Below, in pieces: positions 23,634-36,699 of a stretch of DNA of 64,000 nucleotides. A program made the position numbers and the translations under genes. Each line of letters begins with the position of its first letter. Position 1 is the first letter of the stretch. Below the pieces are notes generated by a model. That model saw nothing but the letters and a program-made list of their open reading frames with translations. It made no database searches and was not told where the DNA came from. This stretch comes from Ochotona curzoniae (taxonomy: Eukaryota; Chordata; Mammalia; Lagomorpha; Ochotonidae), in the NCBI RefSeq assembly GCF_017591425.1, contig NW_024466307.1:5471001-5535000 (forward strand), written 5' to 3'.

Positions 23634-24258
23634 TCATTTACACTCTTTGGGTCAACTACATGAACCCAATGAGTTAGCTTCAAAGATTTCTCACCCTCTG
23701 GCAAGTGAGCTGAACTTTCCCTCCATGAAACCTTGATAAGAAAGAGTAAATAATCAGTTAAGATTTGGTTTTGCCTACAGAAGAGCCAGGGGATGAAAAA
23801 TGAAGCTGGAAATTACAAATTCAAAATTTTCACCAGCTCACCCAGCCTTGGAAGCACCAGTGGACTGTTTTGATTTGCTACAGAATGGGTCGTAGTGGTG
23901 TGGCTGCCTTGCTCTGCACATATAAAGGACAGGAGGTCTAAGCAACCATGGCCTCGGGCAGTTTGGATTTAGCTTATAAATATTTTAAAGTTGTCAACAA
24001 CAGCCCAGAGTGGTACAAGGGCCAGAGATTAAGAGATTCAATCTGAGAAAAGGAAAGAAAAATCCCACTACTGATATCAGGTATGCGACAAAGGACGATA
24101 GTAATGATACTCTCTTAGATTTTCCTTTGAGGGGGTGTGTGTGCATTTCACTTAAAAAAAATTAGCAGTATCTTTCTTAGGGAAGTTTGCTTTATTGTAG
24201 TAAGCCATGGCCAATTCACTTTAAATAGGTGATAAGCTGTCTTGGTTTAAAAAAACCC
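23263..24258. other. AT-rich DNA with TATA-rich and CA repeats
   Basis: 23390-23580 is rich in TATAT/TTTATA words and runs into the (AC)n microsatellite. No gene. Confidence 0.6.
23586..23632. repeat. (AC)n microsatellite
   Basis: About 23 uninterrupted AC units; likely polymorphic. Confidence 0.98.
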
Positions 24259-24361
24259 AACAAACTGTTTTAATGCTTTAAAGTTGAAAATGTTGATACT
24301 TAAAAAAACAACAATAAAGTGTTTTAATATTTTAAAGTTAAACATTTGATGTTTATAAAAA
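24259..24361. repeat. Imperfect ~50-bp tandem duplication
   Basis: 24259-24308 and 24309-24361 align unit to unit: both have CAACAA, then GTTTTAAT, TTTAAAGTT, TTGAT and a run of A. Roughly four-fifths identical by eye. Confidence 0.6.
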
Positions 24362-25899
24362 ATGATTTTTTCCCAAAAGAACAATTTTATAGAGGAAGAG
24401 ATGCATAATAAATGGTAACTGCTTAAAAACATTTAATTAAGGATTTTTAATTAGAAATCAGTAGTTCACTTTCTCTACATGTTCTTAATAGAGAAAAAAT
24501 TATTGCATATTGAAAAAGGAAAGTATATTGTAAGTTATACATTCATTTTATCCTACATTTTATAAAAGAGAGAATAAATGATAATGGAAATTTATAGTTT
24601 ATAAAATGTTACCGATCTTACTGTAACAGTAGATAAGTCAATTACATTGTATTTTGAGTCAATTTTGACAGCAAAAAAGAATTTTAAGAGTTTTTTAGAA
24701 CAAATGATCTTGACATATGACATAAATTGTGTGTATTTGTTCATAAATATATATCTATTACCACAGGACAGAAAGCCAATGAGCAACTTCAAAAAAAATA
24801 AAAAGAACTATTGGCAACTGTGAAAGCTGTTATTACATAATCATAAGATGTCCCCCCCAAAAATCCATTTCTAAGCTTCTTCAAGAAAAACCAATGTTCA
24901 GGAGTAGAATGTATTCCTTACAGCATGTAGAGATAGAGCCAGTTTTGTATTTTTAAGTAGTTTTATTTCTTATAAGGACTTTAAGACTCGTTTCATTATC
25001 AGGAGGAGGCCCATGTGATTATACAGAATGTGAGCTTAACTAGAATCATACTGAAAGTGACCAATAGCCATCAGTCTGTGGGAATAGCCATTCCTGAAGT
25101 TTGGAAGGTACACAGGTACACACCAGAAAACAAAGAGACAGTAGCAATAAAACCTTGATCAGATGCGTCTCAGCATGTTTGACTCTCTATTCTTTAGTCA
25201 AGAAATGAGAAGTCAAGATCTTGCACTTTATGCAGACATGCATCATATCATTTCAATATTATGAATCACGTCGATGCCTGTAATTGGTCCTCACGCATGT
25301 TCGTGAGGATTCACTCCCTCGTGTGATTAGGACTTCACACATTAGCATGCGTGTCGGAGGACATGATTACATTTGGGTTCCACAGTGAAAATCCTTAGAG
25401 TTTAAAACAGCATGTGCCAGAATCGTCTTAGCCAAAAGACTCCCAGGATCTCATCTCAAAAGAATAATCATCTCCATGTCAGATGCAGCAGCTATCTATC
25501 AATATTAAGAAAGCGAAGGGGCTTGACGTAACATTAGAGCTCTTGTAGTGAACTCTCCCTCACTGGCAAGATTTCATCATGGAAAGATCACTACATGAAA
25601 GTATGTGAGGTCTCCCACGGCCCTGGGTTGGGGTATTTTATTGAATCACATTTTTATTATAATTGTTTCTTTCTTGTCTCTTTTATGCTGACGGGATCTT
25701 CTCATGTAAATGGCTGTAGGATAAATAAAGCTGCCAAACACGAGTGATGGTATTTTGGGCGTTAAGATAATTATAGATCGTTACATGATAGGAATTGTCT
25801 GTAGTCCTAAAGTAATATGATTAAATAAAACACTTTAAAACTGTAATTCACCTAGGTTTTTAAATATTTTACTATTTCTCCTTTGTTACTCTAAAGCTA
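24362..25899. other. Repeat-free AT-rich DNA
   Basis: No recognised transposon. A short perfect hairpin sits at 25288-25309 (TCCTCACG, loop CATGTT, CGTGAGGA) in a locally CpG-containing stretch. Confidence 0.5.
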
Positions 25900-27500
25900 T
25901 GAATTTTAAGATTTATTTGCCACTGTTCTGTATATTTTCTGCTGTACACAGTATTTGTGGGCTATGGCAACCAATCCCCTTGGGCTTTCTTTTGCTTTAA
26001 TTTGCATAAACACAGGCATCATATGAATATTCAGTGAGTGGCTTTGCATTAAGTAAGTGCCCTTAATCAGCTTCTCAGTTCGGTTTTATTGGTGGCACGC
26101 ACACTCAGTTATTTCATCCAGAAAATCTGAAGGCCTTACAAACTAACCAGGTAAGGATTGTAATTCCTTGATGCATTTAATGAAAGAATATTATCATTTG
26201 ATTACATAGGTTCTGGGGAATGCTAAAAACATGGTTTTTTTTTTTTCCTGTGTTTTTTTTCTTCACTTGGTGGTCAGGTGGATGCATGATTCTCTAATTT
26301 GCATAAACATCAGTTCTATGAATAATTCATCAGGGTTATTTTAAACACTAGGCTTCTACTTTGGATGGCACTAGGGTACCGCCATTTGATTGGCTGGGTG
26401 CTGTTTTCATCACCAGCAGAATTCCTATAACATGAAAGCACCTAAAGGACCTGAATTGAATATACGGTATTTGTTTTTTGAAAAATGTCTGTTATCTTTT
26501 CAAAGTAAATTGTGCCACTTTTCCCCCTCCCTACCATTAGGACTTCTAGCTTTTCATGATAAATACATTACAAGCTCAAATGTGGCTGTTTGTAGACTTG
26601 ACCGGTGTCTGTGATTTCTGGAGAATGGGGTAGCAGCTGTATTCTTCTGGACATGCATAAACATGAGCGACATGTAAATAAGAAACCAGCACATGCATAT
26701 GGAGCCCTGGACAGCTCCATTGCCAGAATCCATCTATTTTCTTTATCAGAATCTTCTCTTTGAATGAGAACTTTGAGATTGTCTTATCTATTTTAATATG
26801 CCATGGCCAATTATGGCACTATATATGCGTGCAATAAGCACATAGGATTTGACAAATTATTTCTCATTGAAGATGTTATTTATACTTTCCTTTCAGCCCC
26901 CATGCAGGTTTTTTATATTTGGTAGTTCTATGCAAGACAACAATGATAAGGAAAGTATTAATCCAAAATGAGCAGGGTAATTAATTTGGATATTAGGGTG
27001 TAATTCACTCCCATAATTTGCTCAAGCTGAATTGTGTCTTTCTGTACGGTTGTGAAGCTGCGGAAAATGGAGGCTCGAGCCATTGTAGGGAGTTGCTTGA
27101 ACAGCAACTATTTGCCTTGCTGGGCTGACTGCTCCCTGTCAAGGTGTCCACTGGAAATATGTGTGATTCTGCAACACTGAAGACATCTGAGACTGGAGAA
27201 TGGCCAGAATGGGATTTAGTCTTTGGCACATTCTGGTTCTCTTTTCCCCTCCGCTAAGGAAGAAGGAAGCATACATAAGACGCAGGGCAATTACTGCTCT
27301 GAAAGGTATATTAAATGATATGTGTAATCAGTTACTTGTGTAATCAACTATAAAACACTCCACGTTCCCCGCGCTGCCTCTGCGTTGTATGGATGAAAAT
27401 ACCAGAAACAGCTTTCACAATGGACAAGGAAGGCTGCGAGTGTCTGTTTTTATCAGGTTTTTCCACAGGAAAGTTTTAATGTTCCCTTTAAATCAATACT
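25900..27500. promoter_or_regulatory. Candidate conserved enhancer cluster
   Basis: Free of recognisable transposons and dense in homeodomain/POU-type words. TAATTTGCATAAACA occurs at 25998-26012 and again at 26295-26309, each followed within about 20 bases by an ATGAATA word. A related ATGCATAAACAT lies at 26653-26664. The octamer ATTTGCAT (the reverse of ATGCAAAT) is within the first two. Further words include TTAATCAGC, GCCATGGCCAATTATGG and GTAATTAATTTGG. This texture is typical of vertebrate developmental enhancers. Enhancer status is inference; the repeated motif is what I see. Confidence 0.45.
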
Positions 27501-28059
27501 GAACTGAGACATCTTCACTGGCTTTTTGTAAATCATATGTAGATACCTGACTCACAGATGTAAAAAGCACAAAATCCTTTTCGTTTTTTTTCCTGACTCT
27601 GTAAACATCTCAGGATAGAGTTGGACTACTCTTTCTTTAATGAAAATTATTTGTATTTAGATGTGCGTCTATTTCTCTTCTCCTTCGTTGTTTACTTCAA
27701 AAAATTCACAGAAAACAGCATCTGAGATGTTTATTTTGGAACAAAAATTTTTAAATCCATGCATGATTTTTTTATAATATGCATAATCCATGAACTTTTT
27801 GAAGACCCCCTCATATCTTTGGAATCAATATATTTCAGAAATACTTCTGAAAAGCATTCCTTCACTCAGAACCCATATTCACAAACACATTGGATGCATT
27901 TTGTATTGTCAGAATGCTTCATAATAAAAATCATGTAAGGAATTCAGCACAAGGACTATGGAAAGTGAGAGGAAATTGCAAATTTCTCAGAATTCCATAT
28001 GACCATATTAGCAATTGTGTTTTACATGTAATTATAAATAGTAATTTAAATTTCACATC
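27501..28059. other. Repeat-free AT-rich DNA
   Basis: Nothing recognised. A short + strand frame at 27890-28078 is not supported as coding. Confidence 0.45.
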
Positions 28060-28380
28060 TGCACTGTGCTATGTTTAATTAAATCTTACAAGATTCAGTA
28101 TGGATGCTGTTTAATTATCAGCCATTAAATGTTTACAGCTGTAATAAGCACCACTCAGTCTGCACCATGCTATATGGTGATTGAAGATGTGATACCATTT
28201 AGCAGACACTCAAATGATGCTCATTCTACTGAGTGCTTTTGTATGAAATCAACTACACATATCTGCCCTTATTTGTTTCTTTCATCTCAAAATACAAGTT
28301 ATTTCTATAGAAGAAATGAACAATTATGTTGTAATTTCAAAAGAACCTTATTCTGTAGATCTATAACTACACATTTATAA
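28060..28380. promoter_or_regulatory. Second candidate conserved block
   Basis: Contains CTGTTTAATTATCAGCCATT (homeodomain-type core) followed by the perfect 12-base palindrome TTACAGCTGTAA at 28133-28144, which has the E-box CAGCTG at its centre. No transposon recognised. Regulatory role is inference. Confidence 0.3.
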
Positions 28381-31300
28381 TTATTTCATAATTATTTTAA
28401 GTGCATGCAATTTTGAAAATGAAAAATTCCCACTAACATTTATTGATTGAGTAATTGTACAGCATCCAATGTAATGAAATCAACAGTCATGCTGGAACCA
28501 TTTACATTATTTGTGGCAATCATTGAAGCTTCTTGGAAGAAAAAAAAATTAGTGAAGTTGGAAACTGCTAGTAAACGACCACTGACCACCATCGACTCCA
28601 GTAAGAGTTTCTTTCTGGAAGGACAGGAGCCAGCTGAATTTTAAAAAGACTTATTTTTTAAAAACACAAACATTTGGCTCAATTTTGCAAAGACATTGTT
28701 ACATAATAAAATTAAGATCATAATGCTCTACATTCTTGAGGAAAAACAATTTTTACATGGCAAAAACAGTCTTCTTTTCATGCAATGCTTTCACACCTTT
28801 ACATAATCTCTGGAGACAAAAAGAACAAAGCATGTTCATACTGTCCCTTAAAAGGCGATTTTTCTCTTACATATCATTATCCTATGTTTGGTGATACAAT
28901 TTTTTTCACTAAGATTATCTGCAATATCTGCATTCTTATTTTAATCTGCTGGTTACATTGTCAAAGAAATTGGTGGTGACAGATTTAAGCAATTAAGACT
29001 GTGTGTATGTCATTGCTGGAGCCACTGGTAGTTAAGCAGGACTGCAACCGATGGGTGTTTTGGTATGAACAGAAAATCCCACACGGCTCTACGGGAGGGC
29101 AAGTTCTAAGCCAGGGGTGCAGTTGCTTCTACATAGTCCTGGTGCTAAATATTACCTTAATGCACGAAGTATTTGTTCCCTTGTTGGGGTTCCCTTGAGA
29201 ATGCTTGCATGCTTATAATTGACCTAACATTCCCATGAAGACAAAGTATTCATAAGGGACAACCTAACTGGTGAGCGCCAGTGTATGACTTGAACACAAA
29301 TCCCCACCTAATGTCACTCATCTTGCAGGGATCCAATCTTTCAAATTTGAAAATTTACTGGAAATGTTCATTCTATGTTCCTGAACAGACACTGCTAAAG
29401 TCTAAGTAGACAGATTAAGTCAGGTTTAATAATCTTGTGTCTGAGTTAGTCAAGTTTCTTAATACAGAGAAAGGGCAAGAAGCAAGAAAGCAGGGGCTTA
29501 CTTCTGAGCTGAGCTGTCTTCTGATTGGAGCTTGTCTCCAGTTTCCTAATTGCTCAATTCCATTGTTTAGAATTGTATACTAGACAATACTTTAGTGGGG
29601 AGGGATTCTGTAAAACTAGTGGCTAATATGGATTTGTGCAGTTAATTTTAAAATATAAAACTTGTCACACATAAATCATCAGCCAATAGCAATACAGACA
29701 CTATCAGCTTTGTTTGTGCATATCTTCATCATATTTTTAACTCAGACTCTGAAATTCCCCAATGGCATTCAGGAAGGTTTTAAAAAAATGCAACATTGTA
29801 GTTAAAGTTCCATTTCAAATATTGATTATTAGGGAGAATTAGAACACTATTTCCTATCATAACCTTTATCAGAAACATAAAAGAAACATCAAAATATTTG
29901 CAAATACAAGGTCATTGAAAGGAAAGTTTATCTTGGTGCAAAAAAATTTACCAGGCATAGCTTTTTTTTAATAACATGTATTTCACATGAACTTTCTGAA
30001 GACATCTTTGTATAGGATATCTTCATAGAATACCTGGTCTGAGTATTTCAAAGAGAAAAGACCTTAAAAAGCAATGTGTAACAGGAAAGGATCTCCTAAA
30101 ATGTGTGTGTTTTTTTTATTTTGTTGAAATAGTCGGGGAGGGAATGGGAAAAGAAAATTAATGCATTCTCTTTTACATGTTATCATCTAGCCTCTATTTG
30201 CTGTATGTTTAGAAACGGTTAGTCTGCAATAACTCTAGATTCTAGGAGTATCGTAAGTGGTGCTTTTTCTTGTCAAGTTCTAATATCAAAGTTCGAAATA
30301 CAAGATGTATTGAATAGTTTCTCTTTTTTCTTAGTCAAAAGCTTTAGAAAACTCTGTAGACAATGTGCCTAGTGGTCCCCTTCTCCCCTTCGCAATTTTT
30401 GTTTTTTATATTTCCTAGTTTTTTTTTTTTCCTTCGATACTCTCACAAGAAGTTTGCTTATTATCCATTCTTCCAAAATAACAATTTGGCTTCTGTATAT
30501 TTTGTTTTCCATGTGTTACATGTTTTAAGACTTTATTGCCTGGAGTTTCTATCGGTAACTTTGTTCTAAGATCCTGTGGAAAATTGTTCTCTATCTAGAA
30601 GCCAATGATCTCTGAGATAATCATCAGAGAAGTGGGGTGTGAGCTGTTATTTGGTGAACTGATAGATGCAGAAATCCTTTGTTTTGTATAATGACAAGTA
30701 TAGCACTTCGCATTAGATTGGCCAAATTTTAGCCTTTGCAAAAATCTACGTAGAAACACTGCTGTCTTTGCAACTACTGATGACAATGTGATTTTGTAAC
30801 GTCTCCTGACAGAAAGATCCAATGTGTGAGGTAGCATTTAAAATGTCTTATTCTTTGAATTAGGAATCATTTCATTAATTTCTTAGTAAAGATTGAGGAA
30901 AGTTTTACAGTAAAACAGGGATTCTATACTCATACAGGTCTCTATATCTAACAGAGATTTCTAATATTCTCCATTTTAGAGTGAACAATTTTCCTAAAAT
31001 ATCAAAATTAAGTAAAGCTAATGAAAAAGTATATTAAGGTCTACTCTGCTTGTTTTGAAGGTATTTACTCAAAATTGAAGTCAGGCCTTTGTCACTTTGT
31101 CATTAAGTTAAACTCATGGTTAAGAAAGCGACACCCAAGTATCAAAAAGAATTTTTAGAAATATAAAGAATGGCATTTCATTTATTTGCTTATTTACCAG
31201 TTTGAAAGTTGTCCTAGAATGAATTGTTTATGCACATTAGCACCCATCCCCCTTCTCTTGCTCTTATAAATTGCATGAGCCATGTATTGATATCGGAGAC

Positions 31301-32874
31301 CTTTGAAATCGCAAGCAAGTCACAAGTATACCTAAGCAGAATCCAGGACGAAAACAAAGGACAAAACAATAGTTCAACAAAATGACTAAATGTCTTTCAG
31401 AATACAGCAATCTTGAATGATAGCTTTAAAATTAAATGGTTACAATCAATTGTAGCCCCTTTTGCAGTTTTTGACTCATACCATATTGTTTTGACAAACG
31501 TTCATTCATAAAGTGCCTGGCTCATTTATCTGCTTGAAATGTAATAGAAATGTAAGATCTTTAAATGTTAGCAAGATATACAAGTACCCAAGATATAGAA
31601 AAAATAATTTTTTTCTTAAATACAAATCGTAGATACCAAAAACATTTTTCTAGCTATGATTATTTTTATTTCAATGTGATCAATTTTACATTTACTTTTT
31701 AACATGGTTTCAAGAGTAATTTTTACTTATTCCGAGGTCTGTAAATTGTTTAGCTCAGTATCTAGTTCCCAGATACTTGTATCAAAATATGTCTGAGCTT
31801 GCACCTATATTTTCACATGAAATTAGACCATTAAGCCTAACTTAAAATGCCCAATTCAACAATTTTTTTTTCCGAGAATATCCAAATTCCTTTGCCACCA
31901 ATTTTAAAGTCTTCTAGTCTCAGTAAGAAGAATTTTGCCTACCAACAGACTATTTTAATAAGTCATGTAAAGTACCCTGGAGAGAATTCAATTTCACACT
32001 GAAAAGAAAAATCTCCCAAATAGGTCCTGCTTGATATAGCTGAGACAACAGGCTGTACTTTAAAGGTAATAATATACCAATATTTTTAGGGGTCTTACTT
32101 ACAATTAACTTACAGTACATGTTTTAAAACATGATGAGATTTTTGCCTGATATATTTCTGTGACATACCAAACAATCTGGGTATAGATTCAAATCTCACA
32201 ACAGGTCTTACAATTGTGTAAGTGTGTAAGGGAGTTATTTGTTTTTGTGTAAGGTGCACTATTATCAGTGTTTATACATCAAATATTGGATATCTTCTAT
32301 CTTTCTGTTCCTTCTGAGAGAAAGAAATGATAAATAACTTTCTGCAACAACTGAGACTCACAGGAGGAAATTGGTTCAAGGGTAGCCACAAGAAATGCCG
32401 CTTCGAAATGCTTCCCTGTTTCTAAATGTGCAGCATTTTTCTCTGTATATTATCAGACAGAGAACAATCTTGTCTCAAGTATTCATCCACTTCTGTTTTT
32501 TTCCCCTCCACTTAAAATGCTAATCCTTGTTTATTGTATCATGACAATTCTCACTGAAGCTGATTATAGGATTCCAAATAATGGTTCCAAGAATGAGAAG
32601 GAAAATAAGGAGCAATGGGAGGTGTTAATTCTTTTAAAAATTAGGAAAAAAAAGCCCCTTCACTCTAATGTATGCAGTGGTTGGGGGTGGGAGGGGAGGA
32701 AGACAAGAGCACACACAAAAAAGAATGTTATAATATGCACAAGCAAAATAATGAGATATGGTTAGTTTCTTATATACAGCTATTAGCTACAATGGGTTTA
32801 ATTATTTAAAAAAAAACAGGTTAAGGATTTACATGTCAGATCTCAAATTATGAATCTCCTATAATACAGTGGAG
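28381..32874. other. Long repeat-poor AT-rich stretch
   Basis: No SINE or L1 recognised across about 4.5 kb. Many poly(A)/poly(T) runs. A G-rich run at about 32680-32700 (GGTTGGGGGTGGGAGGGGAGG in pieces) could fold as a quadruplex on the + strand. No gene. Confidence 0.5.
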
Positions 32875-33790
32875 GAGAAAAACTTCATGACATTGTATTT
32901 GACAGTAATTTCTTGCCAAAGCATAGGCAGCAAAACCAAATACAGCCAAAGGGGACCACATCAACCCAGAAGAGTATAGTATATGAAAGGGCACAATTAA
33001 TCCAAAAGACACATAGACTGTGAGAAAATATTTGTAACTCATACATTTGAAAAGGATTAATACCCAGAATCTATAGAGTAATATAATCTCATCAGAAAAT
33101 GTGATCAAGAACAGGCAAAGATTTTAAACAGATACTTTACAAAAGAGTATACACAAATGATAAAAAATTTTAAAAATACTCAATGACCCAAATTATTAGA
33201 GAAATGCAAATGAAAACCACAGTACTACATTCATATTCATTAAAAAAACTCTCATATCAAAAGAATAAAAGATCAACATTGTCAAAGATAGGAGGAAATT
33301 AGAACCCTTGTAGACAGAAAGATGATAAGATAGTACACCTCTTACGGAAAGCAGCATGACAAATTAAAATCAAAACTGCCATAATGTCCAGGAATACATT
33401 TTCTGGATAAATTCTGTAAGAACTGAAAGCAAGATATCATGGAGACATTGGCTGTCCTTGTTTATATCACACTAGTGTTATTTACAATGTCCAGGTGGTC
33501 CAAAGATTCACGTGTGAATGAATGGATAAACCATGTGGTACCCTTAAAGAATTCAGTATTGCTCAACCTCAGAAAGAAGGGTATTCTGTCATATGCTGTA
33601 ACAGAGTGTAATAACTTCAGGATTCATGTAAGCAAAATAAACACAGAAAAATAGTGTAAAGCTCCAATCATCTAAAGCATCTATAATAGTCAAACTGATA
33701 GAAACACCAAGTTGCATGGGGGATGCCAGGAGCAGAAAGCAGAAGTTTTTCAAAGGCAGGAACTTCAGTTACACAAATTTAAGAATCTGA
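32875..33790 (+). repeat. Old L1: ORF2 C-terminal region to 3' UTR
   Basis: Sense-strand L1 landmarks in order: 'aacttcatgacattgtattt', 'gtgagaaaatatttgtaact', 'ggattaatacccagaatct', 'ttattagagaaatgcaaatg', 'gtatgaatggataaacc'-type block, and the 3' UTR block 'aatagtcaaactgatagaaa' with 'ggatgccaggagcag'. Riddled with stops and indels. 5'-truncated, as most L1s are. Confidence 0.88.
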
Positions 33791-34639
33791 AAAATAGTCA
33801 TATTTTTACCTATCTGTAAGATCGCCAAGATGATAGGTAGTGATGAATTTAACTCTTACCTCCTCTTCGTCGAAATGACATGAAGCTGCTCCATGAGGGT
33901 TCACAATGGGTGGTCTCCTTCGCTAACCAGCACTGTTTGCATTTGCTACTCCTTACCTTTTTTGGTGTGGGTTGAGGGGGGCCTAAAATGGAAAAATAAG
34001 GACAATATGAAATTTCAAATGGACAGAAATATTTTCCTGACCCCTTCCATCACTGAAAATATTTTGTTAAATACATGTATACTTCATGCAATCCATTTGC
34101 CAGCAGATAAAGATTAGGGAAGCTATAAGTGACTCAATATTTAAAAATTAAAATCTTTTAGCATAATTGCTGGTATCCTAACACACCACTTCTCTTTGAA
34201 TTAAAAGAGTGGCCATGGACTGGGAGGAATGAATTTGATAGGCCTCATGTTCTCTAGAACATCAAGTGCCTTGAGAAAAACCTACTTCAGTGACAACATG
34301 TGCCACATTCCACTTTTGTTGTCACTATCAGATCTCATTTACCTAGTTTCCATGGAACAATGCGTTGAATTTATCATATTACTATTTGGCTACCAGAGAA
34401 CTACTGAATTGTCGAGATTGTGTCTGGAATTTCAGTTTTCCAGATTTCTCCTTTTGAGGGATGATTCACAAATGGTTATTTTAGTTTTGACTAAATTATG
34501 TCATGTAACATCATACCTTCGCTCTCAAGAAACATGGGTTTTCCATGACAACCAACATACCAGCCGACAGATCTTGAGCTTTGACAAGATCCTGTGGCTG
34601 ACCACACATCCTAATTAAACAATGTTCCCTGGAGAGCTA
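33791..34639. other. Unique DNA
   Basis: Contains a 129-codon + strand frame (34229-34618) with no recognisable domain or context; treated as chance. Confidence 0.5.
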
Positions 34640-34830
34640 CCACGGGCTGGACACTGTGTTAAAGATTTTAGATGTATCACTCCGCCTCACTCCACACTGG
34701 AAGGTACATGCTTGAAATGTCACTTATGTTTTACAGTTGCTGGAAGTAACAGTTGTTAAGAAAAGACAAGCAATTTATCTAAGGTCACACAGCTAATAAG
34801 TTGAGGTTTGGCTGAGTCAAATAAAAACAT
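34640..34830 (-). repeat. MIR SINE
   Basis: Antisense MIR in order: 'ggctggacactgtgttaaag', 'agatgtatcactccgcctca', 'ttatgttttacagttgctgg', 'gcaatttatctaaggtcaca', 'cacagctaataagttgagg'. The 'aaggtcacacagct' core is the MIR signature. Confidence 0.8.
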
Positions 34831-36500
34831 TCTTTGTATCTTCTAGTAAATTAAGTAGACCCCAGGATAATAAAGGTAGCCCTTTACAATGTGAATACAG
34901 CTCTTTTAAAATTAGATTACAGAAAAAAATATTCACTTTGAAATTCAAAAGAATTAAAAATGGGAAGAGAAATTTTATTATGTGACGGTATATAAATGTT
35001 TCAAAGGTTTCAAGTGAAATCTTACAATTTTTAAGTAATATCTATGGTAAATACTACAGGTGTGGTTCTTCATTTCTAGCTGACATAGTGCATATTTGTC
35101 TCAAGAAAAGATAATTTCTTTTAAACTTTAAACTTTATAGATATGTTTAGTTTTTAATGAACTGAGACACTCTTGCTAATGTCATCGAATTCACTCAAAT
35201 ATTTATTGAGATGACACTACACATCTGGCATCTTCTATATGTGGGGATTTGATGACAAATCAGAAATATCTGTATCTATAAATTTCCAATCTATCAATTT
35301 TAGCTTTAAACTACCAAGAAGAAAAACAATTGCTACATATTTTTTTTTCATCTCAGTGTAATTGAGTAGAAAAACCACTAAGACTTTAGTGGAAATGGAG
35401 CTTCTTTCCTTCAATTGGCAAACAGCATCAGTGCAAAATCCTGAGAGGCGGTCAGTGTGGTCAACGCACAAGCTCCAATTGGTGGTTATCTCAGGCTGCT
35501 GTGCTGTTGCCCTTACCTCCAGGGCAGACACCCTGGGAGCCTGCTTTCACAGGTTGGAGTTCTCCCTCTGCTCTCTCTCATGGTTCCTTCCACTTCGATT
35601 GACTTTTCGTTCTCAATTTCTTCACTACTCTTCTGCTTCCAAATTCATGAAAAGATTATCATCCAATGTGTACATGTGCAAGTCTAGTTTTTGTTTTATA
35701 ATATTGTAATGTTTCTATAGATGTGCTGAACCATCTCCCATCCATAGAAATCTTAGTTTATCATTACATGTAGATACCAGTTATCCTTAGTTTCCTATTA
35801 CTTGAACACAATGTAAAGGGTATGTATAGATCATATGTGTGTGTATGTATACATGCACACACATATATGTGAATATATAAAATAAGGGAGATTTCCACTA
35901 TTCTCACACCCATCCCAGTCAAGAGGAGACAGCTCAGAGACAAAGCATGAACAAAGACAATTTTCAAAAAAGCTATTTAGGTGCTTTTTAGTCTGCACAG
36001 AAGTAGACACGAAGGCTGGGGAACTATTATTAGGGGAAAGCCAACTGTTCTTAGCTTCAGCTGCTGGCAGGTAATTGAAACAGGAAGGAAATTCTGACCT
36101 AAGAGTTTTGGGCACAAGAGGATCATTGCATCAAAGACCAGTCCTTTGAAATTGTTTCTAGTAGTAGGCTGTCTGAGAGGAATGGAAAGCTTCATCCACC
36201 AAAATTGCGGTATTTGCCTATATACATGCATTGGAAAATAAAAACAGCAATAGCCTTTTATATTACGGAATTACAGTTAGTAAATACTCAACTTTTAAAG
36301 ATCAAAAGTTTGAACAATACTGTAAATTAGTGCACTAGGCTTTACATGGGATGGCAGATAAGTGGTAAGAACTGGATTGGATGGTCCCTCTAAGGGACAT
36401 ATAGGAGCCTGGAGGGAGCATAATAGCAACACATTAAAGGGGAATGGCCCACTCCAGCACAACGACAGAGACATCCTGTCTCACTACACCTTAATTAGAC
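34831..36500. other. Unique DNA with a possible L2 trace
   Basis: 35187-35270 has 'ctcaaatatttattgagatg' and 'catctggcatcttctatatg', which resembles an L2 3' region. A mixed TG/CA/TA microsatellite-like stretch lies at 35836-35876. Frames of up to 115 codons around 35235-35709 overlap on both strands and show no homology. Confidence 0.45.
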
Positions 36501-36504
36501 ATCA

Positions 36505-36625
36505 GTGTGACAGACATTCATTTATTTACTAATTTATTTGAATCACACACTTTGTTGAAATCTAGGCAATGCGATAGGTGCTGGAGTTATACAAGTGAGC
36601 ACAATGCAGAACTCAGGCTTTAATT
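36505..36625 (+). repeat. L2-type LINE fragment
   Basis: 'cattcatttatttactaatt', 'atctaggcaatgcgataggt' and 'gctggagttatacaagtgag' followed by a 'cacaatgcagaactcaggct' block match the order of the common 'tattgagcacctactatgtgccaggcactg...ggggatacag...gaac' L2 3' region. Confidence 0.55.
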
Positions 36626-36699
36626 ATTCCTATAGGCTTTTCACGGTTTGTTCCTATTTACGTAAGAGTAGAGTACGCTGCTTATTCAGTACCAAGTAC

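Noticed and set aside
27005..27229. 74-codon - strand frame inside the candidate enhancer cluster
   Set aside because: No similarity and no splice context; any conservation there is more simply explained by non-coding constraint.
34229..34618. 129-codon open frame on the + strand
   Set aside because: Unrecognised peptide in unique DNA with no supporting context.
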